Source of the DNA: Desulfobacteraceae bacterium
GTDB taxonomy: Bacteria > Desulfobacterota > Desulfobacteria > Desulfobacterales > DAOWNP01
DNA: 7,004 nucleotides
Assembly (NCBI GenBank): GCA_030642545.1
Contig: DAOWNP010000128.1
Span: 1 to 7,004, forward strand
Direction: 5' to 3'
In this document: positions 1-6,039 of the stretch, piece by piece
Position numbering within the stretch: position 1 is the stretch's first letter
Layout: the number at the start of each line of letters is the position of its first letter
Program-made: the position numbers and the translations under genes
Notes under the pieces: generated by a model
What the model was told of the DNA's origin: nothing
Database searches by the model: none
The model's input: only the letters and a program-made list of their open reading frames with translations

Positions 1-936
1 AAAAAATTCGACAAAGCTGAAAAAGTATATAAAAAAATAATAGAAAAAAATCCGGAAAATGATATCGGTTATTTAAGACTTGCCAGATTATATAGTGTAG
101 AAAAAAACCTGAAAAAAGCAGGTACTACTTTGGAACAGGGATATGAAAAAAACCCAAAATCCACCTCTCTTTTATCTACAATGATCAAGCTTTATCTTTT
201 CCAAAAAAAGTATGAAAAGGCTGTCTCCGTCTGCCAAAAAAGAATAAAAAATAATGCTGATGATGTATTTTCCTATAACATGTTAGGTCAGATTTACGGT
301 GCACAAAAAAAATATACAGAAGCTGAATCATTTTTTCAAAAAGCTATAGAGATTTTACCACAGTGGCCGCTGCCACATAATAACCTGGCAAAACTTTATA
401 TAATAGAAGGCAAAAAAGATGAAGCTATTGTCAAACTTGAATCAGCATTAAAAATCAATCCCAATAATCCTGCAGCATATTTATCTCTTGGTCAAATCTA
501 TGAGCAGACAGGTGAATATAAAAAGGCTGTTAAGATTTATGAAAGAGCCATTGAAATAAATCCAAAAGGATGGCGGATGCTTAATAATCTTGCATTTTTA
601 ATTACTAAACATTATAAATCTGTAGATGATCTTGAAAAAGCCCTCAAAATAGCTAAGCGTGCACAAAAAATAAAACCAAACGATGCTATGATACAAGATA
701 CTATCGGCTGGATATATTTAAAGATGGAAAATCTACCTGAAGCATTACGGTTTACCAGTTATGCCATTAAGCTTGCACCTGATAATCCTGTATTAGCTTA
801 TCATATGGGTATTATTTTGCATAAGAGCGGTCGTATTGATGAAGCTATTGAGATGCTTGAAAAAGCTCTTGTAAAAAACATGGGATTTGAAGAAAAAGAT
901 AAAGCTGTTAAACTGTTGAATAAATTGAAAGGATAA
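1..936 (+). CDS. TPR-repeat protein, C-terminal part (PrsT-like, XrtA/PEP-CTERM exopolysaccharide locus); 5' end outside window
   Basis: The frame is open from base 1, so this is the last 311 codons of a longer gene. An internal TTG at 130 is not a credible start because TPR sequence continues upstream of it. I see about eight and a half consecutive 34-residue tetratricopeptide repeats with the usual small/aromatic pattern (for example LGQIYEQTGEYKKAVKIYERA followed by INP). The last repeats resemble the C-terminus of the long TPR lipoprotein PrsT of PEP-CTERM/XrtA loci: an (D)TIGWIYL repeat, then a PDNPVLAYHMG repeat. TPR arrays are protein-protein scaffolds. In these loci the protein is thought to sit in the periplasm or at the outer membrane and help assemble the export machine; that role is inferred from the neighbours. 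Because the N-terminus is missing, no signal peptide or lipobox can be checked. Another long TPR protein is possible. The stop lies 5 nt before the next ATG, and its last codons carry that gene's ribosome binding site (GAAAGGA, 927-933), so the genes are probably translationally coupled. Confidence 0.85.
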   Translation, partial: KKFDKAEKVYKKIIEKNPENDIGYLRLARLYSVEKNLKKAGTTLEQGYEKNPKSTSLLSTMIKLYLFQKKYEKAVSVCQKRIKNNADDVFSYNMLGQIYGAQKKYTEAESFFQKAIEILPQWPLPHNNLAKLYIIEGKKDEAIVKLESALKINPNNPAAYLSLGQIYEQTGEYKKAVKIYERAIEINPKGWRMLNNLAFLITKHYKSVDDLEKALKIAKRAQKIKPNDAMIQDTIGWIYLKMENLPEALRFTSYAIKLAPDNPVLAYHMGIILHKSGRIDEAIEMLEKALVKNMGFEEKDKAVKLLNKLKG

Positions 937-941
937 TATTA

Positions 942-1529
942 ATGAAAATATTTCAGTTTTTATTACTGTTTTTGTTAACAGTTTCAACTGCATGTTTTGC
1001 AGTTGAAACTGTTAACAAAACAGATACTTTAAAAAAAACCGTTACTTTTAGTTATATAATAGGTCCAGGTGATATCCTTGATATATCAGTATGGAAAGAT
1101 GAATCCATGAGCAAACTCGTTACTGTTCTTCCTGATGGAAGAATTTCGTTTCCATTAATAGGAGATGTTATTGCAGAAGGAAAGACAGTAACTGCCCTAA
1201 AAATCGAATTAAACAAAAAAATAGGGAAATATATTCCCTCTCCTAATTTATCTTTGGCTGTGCAGCAGATAAACAGCATGCTTATCTATATTATAGGCAG
1301 AGTAAATCATCCAGGTCGTTTTATTCTTAATTCAAACATCAATGTACTACAGGCTCTTGCCATGGCAGGCGGGCTAAATCCATTTGCAAAAGAAAACAAA
1401 ATTGTAATTTTCAGAAAAAAAAACGGGAAAAACATTACTTTTAATTTCAGATACAAGGATGTTATCAGAGGAGAAAATTTTGAACAAAATATAATAATGA
1501 AGCGAGGAGATATTATTGTAATTCCGTAG
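942..1529 (+). CDS. Polysaccharide export protein, Wza/EpsE-type (Poly_export + SLBB), XrtA-associated
   Basis: This 195-residue secreted protein belongs to the outer-membrane polysaccharide export (OPX) family. Residues 1-20 form a signal peptide ending TACFA, with likely cleavage after Ala20. Cys18 is preceded by STA, a poor lipobox, so lipidation is possible but weakly supported. Poly_export follows at about 36-110, with YIIGPGD (38-44), VWKDE and the PDGRISFPLIGDV block (64-76). A single SLBB domain runs from about 114 to 195, with IIGRVNHPGRF (117-127), LAMAGGLNPFA (139-149) and the final KRGDIIVIP. It is about half the length of E. coli Wza, with one SLBB domain and no C-terminal amphipathic helix, as in the short PEP-CTERM-linked family. 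It would pair with the beta-barrel encoded next and with the Wzz-like protein to carry polymer to the surface. The ATG at 942 is preceded by GAAAGGA at 8-nt spacing and starts directly at the signal peptide. The signal-peptide codons contain a very long hairpin, listed separately. Confidence 0.92.
   Translation: MKIFQFLLLFLLTVSTACFAVETVNKTDTLKKTVTFSYIIGPGDILDISVWKDESMSKLVTVLPDGRISFPLIGDVIAEGKTVTALKIELNKKIGKYIPSPNLSLAVQQINSMLIYIIGRVNHPGRFILNSNINVLQALAMAGGLNPFAKENKIVIFRKKNGKNITFNFRYKDVIRGENFEQNIIMKRGDIIVIP
966..1023 (+). repeat. Near-perfect 26-bp inverted repeat (hairpin) inside the export gene's signal-peptide codons
   Basis: Bases 970-992 are exactly complementary to 998-1020 (23 bp, no mismatch), around a 5-nt loop at 993-997. 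The stem continues for three more pairs (966-968 with 1021-1023) across a single bulged T at 969. The hairpin begins about 25 nt after the start codon and covers codons 9 to 28 of the polysaccharide export gene. It contains GTTAAC on each arm. No T-run follows on either strand, so it is not a standard terminator. In mRNA it would be far more stable than its AT-rich surroundings. It may be an in-frame palindromic insertion or a translation or mRNA-stability control element; the sequence does not say which. Confidence 0.93.
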
Positions 1530-1574
1530 TTTGTTTTAACATCCATGAATTATTTTTAAAATATTCTGATACTT

Positions 1575-2888
1575 ATGCGATTGCAAAAAAAACTTATACT
1601 GTTTTTGTTATTATTTATTCTTATCTCTTTTCCCAAAAAAGTTAATGCAGATGATTTTAAGTGCATACCTTTTGTTAATGTTAAAGAAGAATATAATGAT
1701 AACATCTTGTTTGATAACAAAAACAGCAATTATAAAGAAAGAGATTTTATTACCACAATTTCTCCGGGTCTGAAATTGAGCAATCGAACTGAAAAATTCA
1801 ATAGCGGACTATCCATCCGTTTTGATAGATTTATATATTCTGATAATACAGAGCTCAATAACACAGATAAGGATTATAGAGGGAATTTAGATTACCAGCT
1901 TACACATAAAACAGGCATCTCTGCTAATGCAGGTTACGGGAAAAGTTCGAGAAGGGATCGTGATATTGATGTTGTAGATGATGAAACAGGAGCAACAGGC
2001 TTGATATTAGACAATTCAATCCGTATCAGGCATAATTATGGTTTTTCATCCCAGACAACATTTAGTGAAATCTTTACCATAGCGCCCTCCTATTCATTTA
2101 CAAAAGATGATTATGAAAACAAAGAAGATAATGATCTTCGTATGCATATTATAAATCTGGGATTTACCCATAATTTGAATTTTATAGATGAGATTACAGT
2201 CGGCCGCTTAAATTTAAGATATGCAAAATACAAATATCTTGAATCAGAAATTATAAGATCTGTTTTGCCTGATCCATCTATTCCAGCTAAAATACATTAT
2301 TTTAACGGTACAGATGTAAATTCATATTCTGTAACAATCGGTGCAAGTAGAAATTTAAACGAAGTTTTCAGCATACTTGTCGATCTTGGCTGCAGGTACA
2401 CAAAATCAGAAATTCAAATAAGACAGTTAATTAAAGTAGAAGACACTGTTTTCTCTGACACCGGTAATATGCAGCATCAAAGCAGCAACAGTGGTTTTGT
2501 TGGACAGATAACAGCAGCTTACACGGGCAAGCTTACAAACGGCAGCCTGAATTTTCATCATGATTTAGCACCATCAAGCGGAAGGTCAAGTGCAACAGAA
2601 AGAACATCTATGAGTTTTGAATTAAGCAGAAGATTTACATATGAACTCAAAGGAAGTCTTTCTATGAGATACTACCTGAACAAAGCTGGTAGAGGTGAAT
2701 TTTCACCACGTAGTATTGATGAAAAAACAAAGAGTATTCGCACGGCAATAAGATATGATTTTACAAATAATCTTTTTATTGAAGCAGCATACTACTTTAT
2801 AAACATAAAAGACTATGAAGATAATACAGACACAAATCGTAATCAGATTTTTATAAAATTTTCAATGAATTGTCCTTTATTTGAATAA
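1575..2888 (+). CDS. Outer-membrane beta-barrel protein, PEP-CTERM-system-associated type
   Basis: This 437-residue protein has a signal peptide (lysine-rich start, hydrophobic run, cleavage after VNA at residue 25). The mature part is made of alternating polar/hydrophobic strands of 8-12 residues. It opens with FVNVKEEYNDNILFDN and TTISPGLKLSNRTEKFNSGLSIRFDRFIYSD, which is the typical beginning of the putative beta-barrel porin-2 type and of the TIGR03016-like outer-membrane proteins found in XrtA exopolysaccharide loci. Later strands (LSMRYYLNKAG, TAIRYDFTNNLFIEAAYYFINIKDYE, IFIKFSMN) keep the barrel pattern to the C-terminus. The likely role is an outer-membrane component acting with the short export protein upstream, perhaps as the pore; no enzyme motif is visible and this role is inferred from context. 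The ATG at 1575 follows a 45-nt gap and has no clear Shine-Dalgarno sequence. I keep it because the signal peptide begins there and an ATG upstream (1543) runs into a stop after four codons. The gene ends 22 nt before the next chosen start. Confidence 0.82.
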   Translation: MRLQKKLILFLLLFILISFPKKVNADDFKCIPFVNVKEEYNDNILFDNKNSNYKERDFITTISPGLKLSNRTEKFNSGLSIRFDRFIYSDNTELNNTDKDYRGNLDYQLTHKTGISANAGYGKSSRRDRDIDVVDDETGATGLILDNSIRIRHNYGFSSQTTFSEIFTIAPSYSFTKDDYENKEDNDLRMHIINLGFTHNLNFIDEITVGRLNLRYAKYKYLESEIIRSVLPDPSIPAKIHYFNGTDVNSYSVTIGASRNLNEVFSILVDLGCRYTKSEIQIRQLIKVEDTVFSDTGNMQHQSSNSGFVGQITAAYTGKLTNGSLNFHHDLAPSSGRSSATERTSMSFELSRRFTYELKGSLSMRYYLNKAGRGEFSPRSIDEKTKSIRTAIRYDFTNNLFIEAAYYFINIKDYEDNTDTNRNQIFIKFSMNCPLFE

Positions 2889-2897
2889 TATAAAAAT

Positions 2898-2903
2898 GGA
2901 GAA
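2898..2903 (+). promoter_or_regulatory. Ribosome binding site deciding the chain-length gene start
   Basis: GGAGAA lies 7 nt before the ATG at 2911. The other in-frame candidates, TTG at 2881 (overlapping the upstream gene) and ATG at 2896, have no purine-rich site at a suitable distance. The 2911 start also gives the compact N-terminus MEEQTISPADYFQIIKNRKW, which is usual for Wzz-type proteins. Confidence 0.75.
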
Positions 2904-2910
2904 TGTTTTT

Positions 2911-4479
2911 ATGGAAGAACAAACCATTTCACCGGCCGACTATTTTCAGATTATAAAAAACAGAAAATGGGCACTTATTTTACCAGCATTAATTATTTTT
3001 ACTATCTCCGTATCAGTTGCATTATTACTACCACCAGTTTACAAATCCATATCTACTATTCTTATAGAAGAACAGGAAATACCAGCAGACTTTGTTATTA
3101 CAACAGTTACAAGCTATGCAGAACAACGCATCCAGTCCATAAACCAGAGAATTATGAGTACAACAAAACTGCTTGAGATTATAAACAAATTCAATCTTTA
3201 TGCTGATAAAAAAAACAGATGGTCAACTGAAGAAATAATTGAGCAGATGCGCAAAGATCTGACAATGGAGCTCATCAGCACTGAAGTTATGGACAGGCGC
3301 ACAGGAAGACCATCAGTTGCAACCATAGCCTTTACCCTTTCTTATGAAGGAAAAGACAGTCCGCAAAAAATCCAGAGGGTCACCAATGATATAACATCTC
3401 TGTTTTTACGGGAAAACCTTAAAGTAAGAGAAAGGCAAACCAGTGAAGCCTCCATTTTCCTGTCAAACGAGATGGAAAGAGTTAAATCAGATTTGGCAAA
3501 AATTGAATCTGTTATAGCACAATTTAAAGAGACGCATATTAACGAACTGCCTGAACTTATCCGTGTTAATATGCAGAGTCTGAATAATATAGAACAAAAT
3601 ATTGATAGAACAAACGAACAGCTTCGCTCATTAAAAGAGAAAAAAAGCTCGCTGCAATCACAGATTTCCGGATTAGCTTCAACTGCTGTAAATCTAAATA
3701 AGAAAAGGCTTGATGAGCTTAAGCTGCATCTAATATATTTGAAAAGTCGTTTTACAAACAAATATCCTGATGTTGTAAAAACACAGTTAGAAATTTTTGA
3801 ACTCGAAAAACAGATCAGAAAATCAGAAAAATCAGAAACCAAAAAAGATAATCTTGAAGACAATCCTATTTACATTACACTGGCATCTCAACTTGCAGGC
3901 GTAACTGCCAATATCAAATCTATAAACAGGCAGATCATTGAACTAAAAAACAAACAGGAAGATTACAAAAAGCGTATCGAAGCTACACCAAGAGTTGAAG
4001 AAGAGTTCAAGTCTCTTGCTATAAGTCAGATAAATACCCGTGCAAAGTATGAAGATCTTATGAGAAAGTTAATGGAAGCAAAGGTTGCTCAGGGTTTGGA
4101 AAAAGATCAGAAGGGAGAACGTTTTATTTTAATAGATTCTGCCAGGCTGCCTGAAAAGCCTTTTAAACCTAATAGACTTGCCATTATATTGATCGGTTTT
4201 GTTCTCGGACTTGGTGCAGGTATTGGAACAGCAGCTTTGATAGAATTTTCAGATCAATCTGCAAAAACACCTGAAACTCTTACTCTGGCAACATCTTTTC
4301 CTGTACTTGGCAGCATACCTGAAATTGTAACAAAAAAAGATTTAAAGCGTATAAAAAAGAAAAGGATTATCACAATGATAGTGATTTTGGCATGTATTAT
4401 TGCTGGAGTGGCAATCTTCCATTTTTTTGTTATGGATATTAATGTGTTTTGGGCAAAATTGATGAGAAAAATGGCATAA
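2911..4479 (+). CDS. Polysaccharide chain-length determinant (Wzz/GNVR family), XrtA/PEP-CTERM subfamily
   Basis: This 522-residue inner-membrane polysaccharide co-polymerase would set polymer length and couple the cytoplasmic kinase to the export channel. The Wzz domain starts at the N-terminus: a short cytoplasmic segment, TM1 at about 20-41 (WALILPALIIF then SVALLLPPVYKS) and the STILIEEQEIP block. A long periplasmic region is rich in heptad-like charged helices (about 175-260 and 315-370), the expected coiled coils. The GNVR-type segment (VEEEFKSLAISQINTRAKYEDLM) precedes a proline-containing LPEKPFKPNR motif and TM2 at about 422-445 (IILIGFVLGLGAGIGTAAL). A further basic stretch and a third hydrophobic segment (about 485-507) end the protein. 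There is no Walker A motif, so the kinase is not fused here and is encoded separately just downstream. The start at 2911 rests on the GGAGAA site; a 10-residue longer form from 2881 is possible but less likely. Confidence 0.92.
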   Translation: MEEQTISPADYFQIIKNRKWALILPALIIFTISVSVALLLPPVYKSISTILIEEQEIPADFVITTVTSYAEQRIQSINQRIMSTTKLLEIINKFNLYADKKNRWSTEEIIEQMRKDLTMELISTEVMDRRTGRPSVATIAFTLSYEGKDSPQKIQRVTNDITSLFLRENLKVRERQTSEASIFLSNEMERVKSDLAKIESVIAQFKETHINELPELIRVNMQSLNNIEQNIDRTNEQLRSLKEKKSSLQSQISGLASTAVNLNKKRLDELKLHLIYLKSRFTNKYPDVVKTQLEIFELEKQIRKSEKSETKKDNLEDNPIYITLASQLAGVTANIKSINRQIIELKNKQEDYKKRIEATPRVEEEFKSLAISQINTRAKYEDLMRKLMEAKVAQGLEKDQKGERFILIDSARLPEKPFKPNRLAIILIGFVLGLGAGIGTAALIEFSDQSAKTPETLTLATSFPVLGSIPEIVTKKDLKRIKKKRIITMIVILACIIAGVAIFHFFVMDINVFWAKLMRKMA

Positions 4480-4507
4480 TATTTAGGAATGAGGATAAAA
4501 TTATAAA

Positions 4508-5329
4508 ATGAATCTACAAAAAGCATCAGACAAAACAGATAGAAATAAGCTGGATGATCTGCAAACAACAAATACAAACACAAAATCTGAATCTGAAACA
4601 AATAGTTTGGAATGGGTTTCACCTGTATATTCATCATCTGTTAATATAAATATTAATAAAGCCAAAGCCATTGAAAATCGTTGTGTATCTCTAAATAATA
4701 ATGCTCCTGAAATTGATTTTTATAAAATCATAAGAACACAAATATTACAAAAAACAAACACAAACAAACGCAACCTTATTATGGTAACCAGCACAAACCC
4801 TGGTGAAGGTAAAACCATCACCGCCATTAATCTTGCTATTACATTTGCAAAAGAGTTCAAAAATACAGTACTGCTTGTAGATTGCGATCTAAAACAGCAA
4901 AAAATTCATCAATATCTTGGACTGCCTGGTGAAAAAGGAATATCAGATTACATTCTTAATAACATCCCTGTGGATAAGCTGATAATATGGCCGGGTATTG
5001 AAAAACTATCACTGATTTCAGGAGGATCAATAATAAAAGACAGTGCTGAACTTATTAATTCACCAAAAATGAAATTTATTATCAATGAAATGAAAAACCG
5101 ATATGATAATCGTTACATTTTTTTTGATGTTCCACCTATTTTAAAAGTTGCAGATGCTGTAGCTTTTGCCCCTCTTGTTGATTCCATCCTTCTTGTTGTT
5201 CAGGCAGGCAAGACTGATATCAATGATATTAAAAAAGCAATTGATCTTATACCAAAAGAAAAATTTTTAGGCTTTGTATTTAACAGAAACAGGCTTGACA
5301 ATAAGATATATAGACCGTCACATAAATAA
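4508..5329 (+). CDS. Tyrosine autokinase of CpsD/CapB (BY-kinase) type, exopolysaccharide locus
   Basis: This 273-residue cytoplasmic P-loop protein is expected to bind the Wzz-like partner encoded upstream and cycle between phosphorylated and free forms during polymer synthesis. A low-complexity Asn/Thr-rich leader (1-60) precedes EIDFYKIIRTQIL (69-80), the helix typical of these kinases. Walker A is NPGEGKT (97-103), Walker A' is LLVDCDL (122-128) and Walker B is IFFDVPP (204-210), followed by ADAVAFAPLVDSILLVV and the FVFNRNR block (257-262). The usual RRP after Walker A' is KQQ here. A C-terminal tyrosine cluster, the autophosphorylation site in many BY-kinases, is absent: the tail is IYRPSHK with only Tyr268. 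The codons for RPSHK and the stop lie within a dispersed repeat that recurs at 5650-5743, so the tail may have been replaced by insertion. GAGGAT (4491-4496) lies 11 nt before the ATG, a rather long spacing. The ATG is 28 nt after the previous stop. No clear terminator follows. Confidence 0.9.
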   Translation: MNLQKASDKTDRNKLDDLQTTNTNTKSESETNSLEWVSPVYSSSVNININKAKAIENRCVSLNNNAPEIDFYKIIRTQILQKTNTNKRNLIMVTSTNPGEGKTITAINLAITFAKEFKNTVLLVDCDLKQQKIHQYLGLPGEKGISDYILNNIPVDKLIIWPGIEKLSLISGGSIIKDSAELINSPKMKFIINEMKNRYDNRYIFFDVPPILKVADAVAFAPLVDSILLVVQAGKTDINDIKKAIDLIPKEKFLGFVFNRNRLDNKIYRPSHK

Positions 5330-5409
5330 TTTCACTGCGTTATCGGTCGGAGATATACGATTAGTATTATCTTCTCTCTTGAGCCTTGTGCCAATTTTTA
5401 AAATCGGAT
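5313..5409 (+). repeat. Dispersed ~95-nt repeat, copy 1 (opposite orientation to copies 2 and 3), overlapping the kinase 3' end
   Basis: The reverse complement of copy 2 aligns over the length of this segment. Bases 5318-5336 match the complement of 5720-5738 exactly, with further matches leftward to 5311. Bases 5351-5372 match the complement of 5682-5703 exactly (22 nt). CCTTGTG at 5384-5390 matches CACAAGG in copy 2. The right end (ATCGGAT, 5403-5409) resembles the complement of copy 2's left end (ATCTGAC). The segments between conserved blocks differ, so this is an old, diverged copy. Its left part supplies the kinase gene's last codons and stop. Confidence 0.8.
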
Positions 5410-5434
5410 AATTATGTAACAATCTATAGGGGCA

Positions 5435-5473
5435 AAAACGAAAAATTCTTTAAAACGAAAAATTCTTTAAAAC
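5435..5473 (+). repeat. 17-nt tandem duplication (two full units plus 5 nt)
   Basis: AAAACGAAAAATTCTTT occurs at 5435-5451 and again at 5452-5468, followed by AAAAC (5469-5473). It lies between repeat copy 1 and the candidate promoter. No function is evident; simple slippage is the plainest explanation. Confidence 0.9.
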
Positions 5474-5492
5474 AAAAAAATAAAAATGCTTC

Positions 5493-5520
5493 TTGACATC
5501 AATAAAACTTTAATTATATA
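5493..5520 (+). promoter_or_regulatory. Candidate sigma-70 promoter for the riboswitch region
   Basis: A perfect -35 box TTGACA (5493-5498) is followed after 16 nt by TATATA (5515-5520). Transcription would start near 5527, about 90 nt before the first aptamer, and read through both riboswitches into the AraC gene. It is the only place in this AT-rich stretch with a full -35 consensus at correct spacing. TATAAT also occurs at 5555-5560 and 5585-5590 but without a good -35 box. Confidence 0.6.
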
Positions 5521-5618
5521 GCATATCATTGATATTTAGAAAGAAATTAAATTTTATAATTTAGTGAAAAATGAATTTTAGAGGTATAATAAAAAGTTAT
5601 TTAAAACTTTAAAAAAAA

Positions 5619-5906
5619 TATTCTGGTGTTCAATTTGAACATATATATAGTCAGATAATAAATTTCACAAGGTTAGACAGGAGATAATACTAATCGTATA
5701 TCTTAGGGATAAATAAAATAGTGAAATTATTTATGTGATGGTTTACAGCAGGGAATCCCGTTAAATTCGGGGACGGACCCGCCACTGTGATCGGATACAA
5801 AAGCTACAAACAAATCTTTATAAAACAGAGAGTTTGTAATAATTGTAAAATTCGAAAGTCAGAAGACCTGCCAGAATAATGTGTCTCACCTGCGAGGAAA
5901 CAGGTA
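5619..5906 (+). ncRNA. Cobalamin (B12) riboswitch, unit 1, with a repeat inserted in the aptamer
   Basis: The conserved core is clear: CAGGGAATCCCG (5749-5760), GGACCCGCCACTGTGA (5775-5790), the B12 box GAAAGTCAGAAGACCTGCC (5854-5872) and the P13-type hairpin CCTG/CAGG with loop CGAGGAAA (5889-5904). The 5' strand of P2 is found well upstream: TATTCTGG (5619-5626) pairs with CCAGAATA (5871-5878), and a small P3 hairpin GTTC/GAAC follows. About 105 nt then separate P3 from the AGGGAA strand, where the second riboswitch has only a few. Most of that gap is a repeat copy (5650-5743), itself a hairpin. The junction reads ACAGCAGGGAA instead of the usual TTAATAGGGAA. The arm containing GGGAAGG, present in unit 2, is missing here. 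The aptamer may still fold with the repeat as a side arm, or it may be impaired. An intrinsic terminator follows at 5942, and no intact gene lies between this unit and unit 2. Confidence 0.9.
5650..5743 (-). repeat. Dispersed ~95-nt repeat, copy 2, inserted between P3 and P4 of riboswitch 1
   Basis: It is bounded by imperfect terminal inverted repeats: 5650-5668 against the complement of 5721-5739 agrees at 15 of 19 positions, including AATTTCAC/GTGAAATT. The right 20 nt (5724-5743) are identical to 6074-6093, and the left GTCAGATAAT (5650-5659) is identical to 6040-6049. The middle (5682-5703) is the exact complement of 5351-5372. No coding capacity is seen. The size, TIRs and scattered copies suggest a very small MITE- or REP-like element. 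No target-site duplication is clear. Confidence 0.82.
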
Positions 5907-5941
5907 ACGCTTTAAAATTTTGTGTGGATAAAAAATGGAGT

Positions 5942-5979
5942 CCCCAAATTGATATAAAACCAATTTGGGGTTTTTTTTT
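5942..5979 (+). terminator. Intrinsic terminator of riboswitch unit 1
   Basis: A perfect 10-bp stem, CCCCAAATTG (5942-5951) with CAATTTGGGG (5961-5970), has a 9-nt loop and is followed directly by nine Ts (5971-5979). It lies 36 nt after the aptamer, as expected for a transcription-terminating OFF switch in high B12. Its 5' arm can also pair with the aptamer's P3 strand (5630-5637 with 5945-5952), a possible antiterminator. Confidence 0.93.
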
Positions 5980-6030
5980 GCACACAAATAAAAGCGAGAC
6001 AGATAAAAAGCAACCTAAAGAATAATTGGG
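5980..6030 (+). pseudogene. Probable vestige of a duplicated araC 5' region after terminator 1
   Basis: Sequence after terminator 1 aligns with sequence after terminator 2. From the T-run on, GCACACAAATAAAAGCGAGACAG corresponds to GTATACAAGCAAAAGTGAGGTTG at 6449-6471, the leader and ribosome binding site of the AraC gene. AAAAAGCAACCTAAAGAATAATTG (6006-6029) then resembles AAAAAGCAATTCTAATAATATTG (6485-6507) inside that gene. No start codon or frame survives. I infer that riboswitch plus regulator were duplicated and the first regulator was lost. The match is short and AT-rich, so confidence is moderate. Confidence 0.45.
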
Positions 6031-6039
6031 TTATAGATT

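Noticed and set aside
130..132. TTG as a start codon for the TPR gene
   Set aside because: The frame is open back to base 1 and the upstream residues form TPR sequence; the gene is simply cut by the window edge.
956..1001. Lipoprotein signal in the export protein (Cys18)
   Set aside because: Position -3 is Ser and -2 is Thr, a poor lipobox, and a good signal peptidase I site follows at Ala20; left as a weak possibility only.
793..4637. Open frames on the minus strand (793-993, 1052-1279, 1307-1546, 3342-3863, 4254-4637) and a + frame at 2967-3176
   Set aside because: All lie opposite or inside well-supported genes, have no ribosome binding site or recognisable domain, and their composition mirrors the gene on the other frame.
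5330..5410. Intrinsic terminator after the kinase gene
   Set aside because: The imperfect pairing of the repeat's ends (AATTTCAC with GTG..AATT) is too weak and far apart; no compact GC stem with a T-run is present.
5526..5538. 13-nt match TCATTGATATTTA shared with 6944-6956 inside the terminal element
   Set aside because: Short and AT-rich in an AT-rich window, with only loose similarity around it; not enough to call a remnant of the same element.
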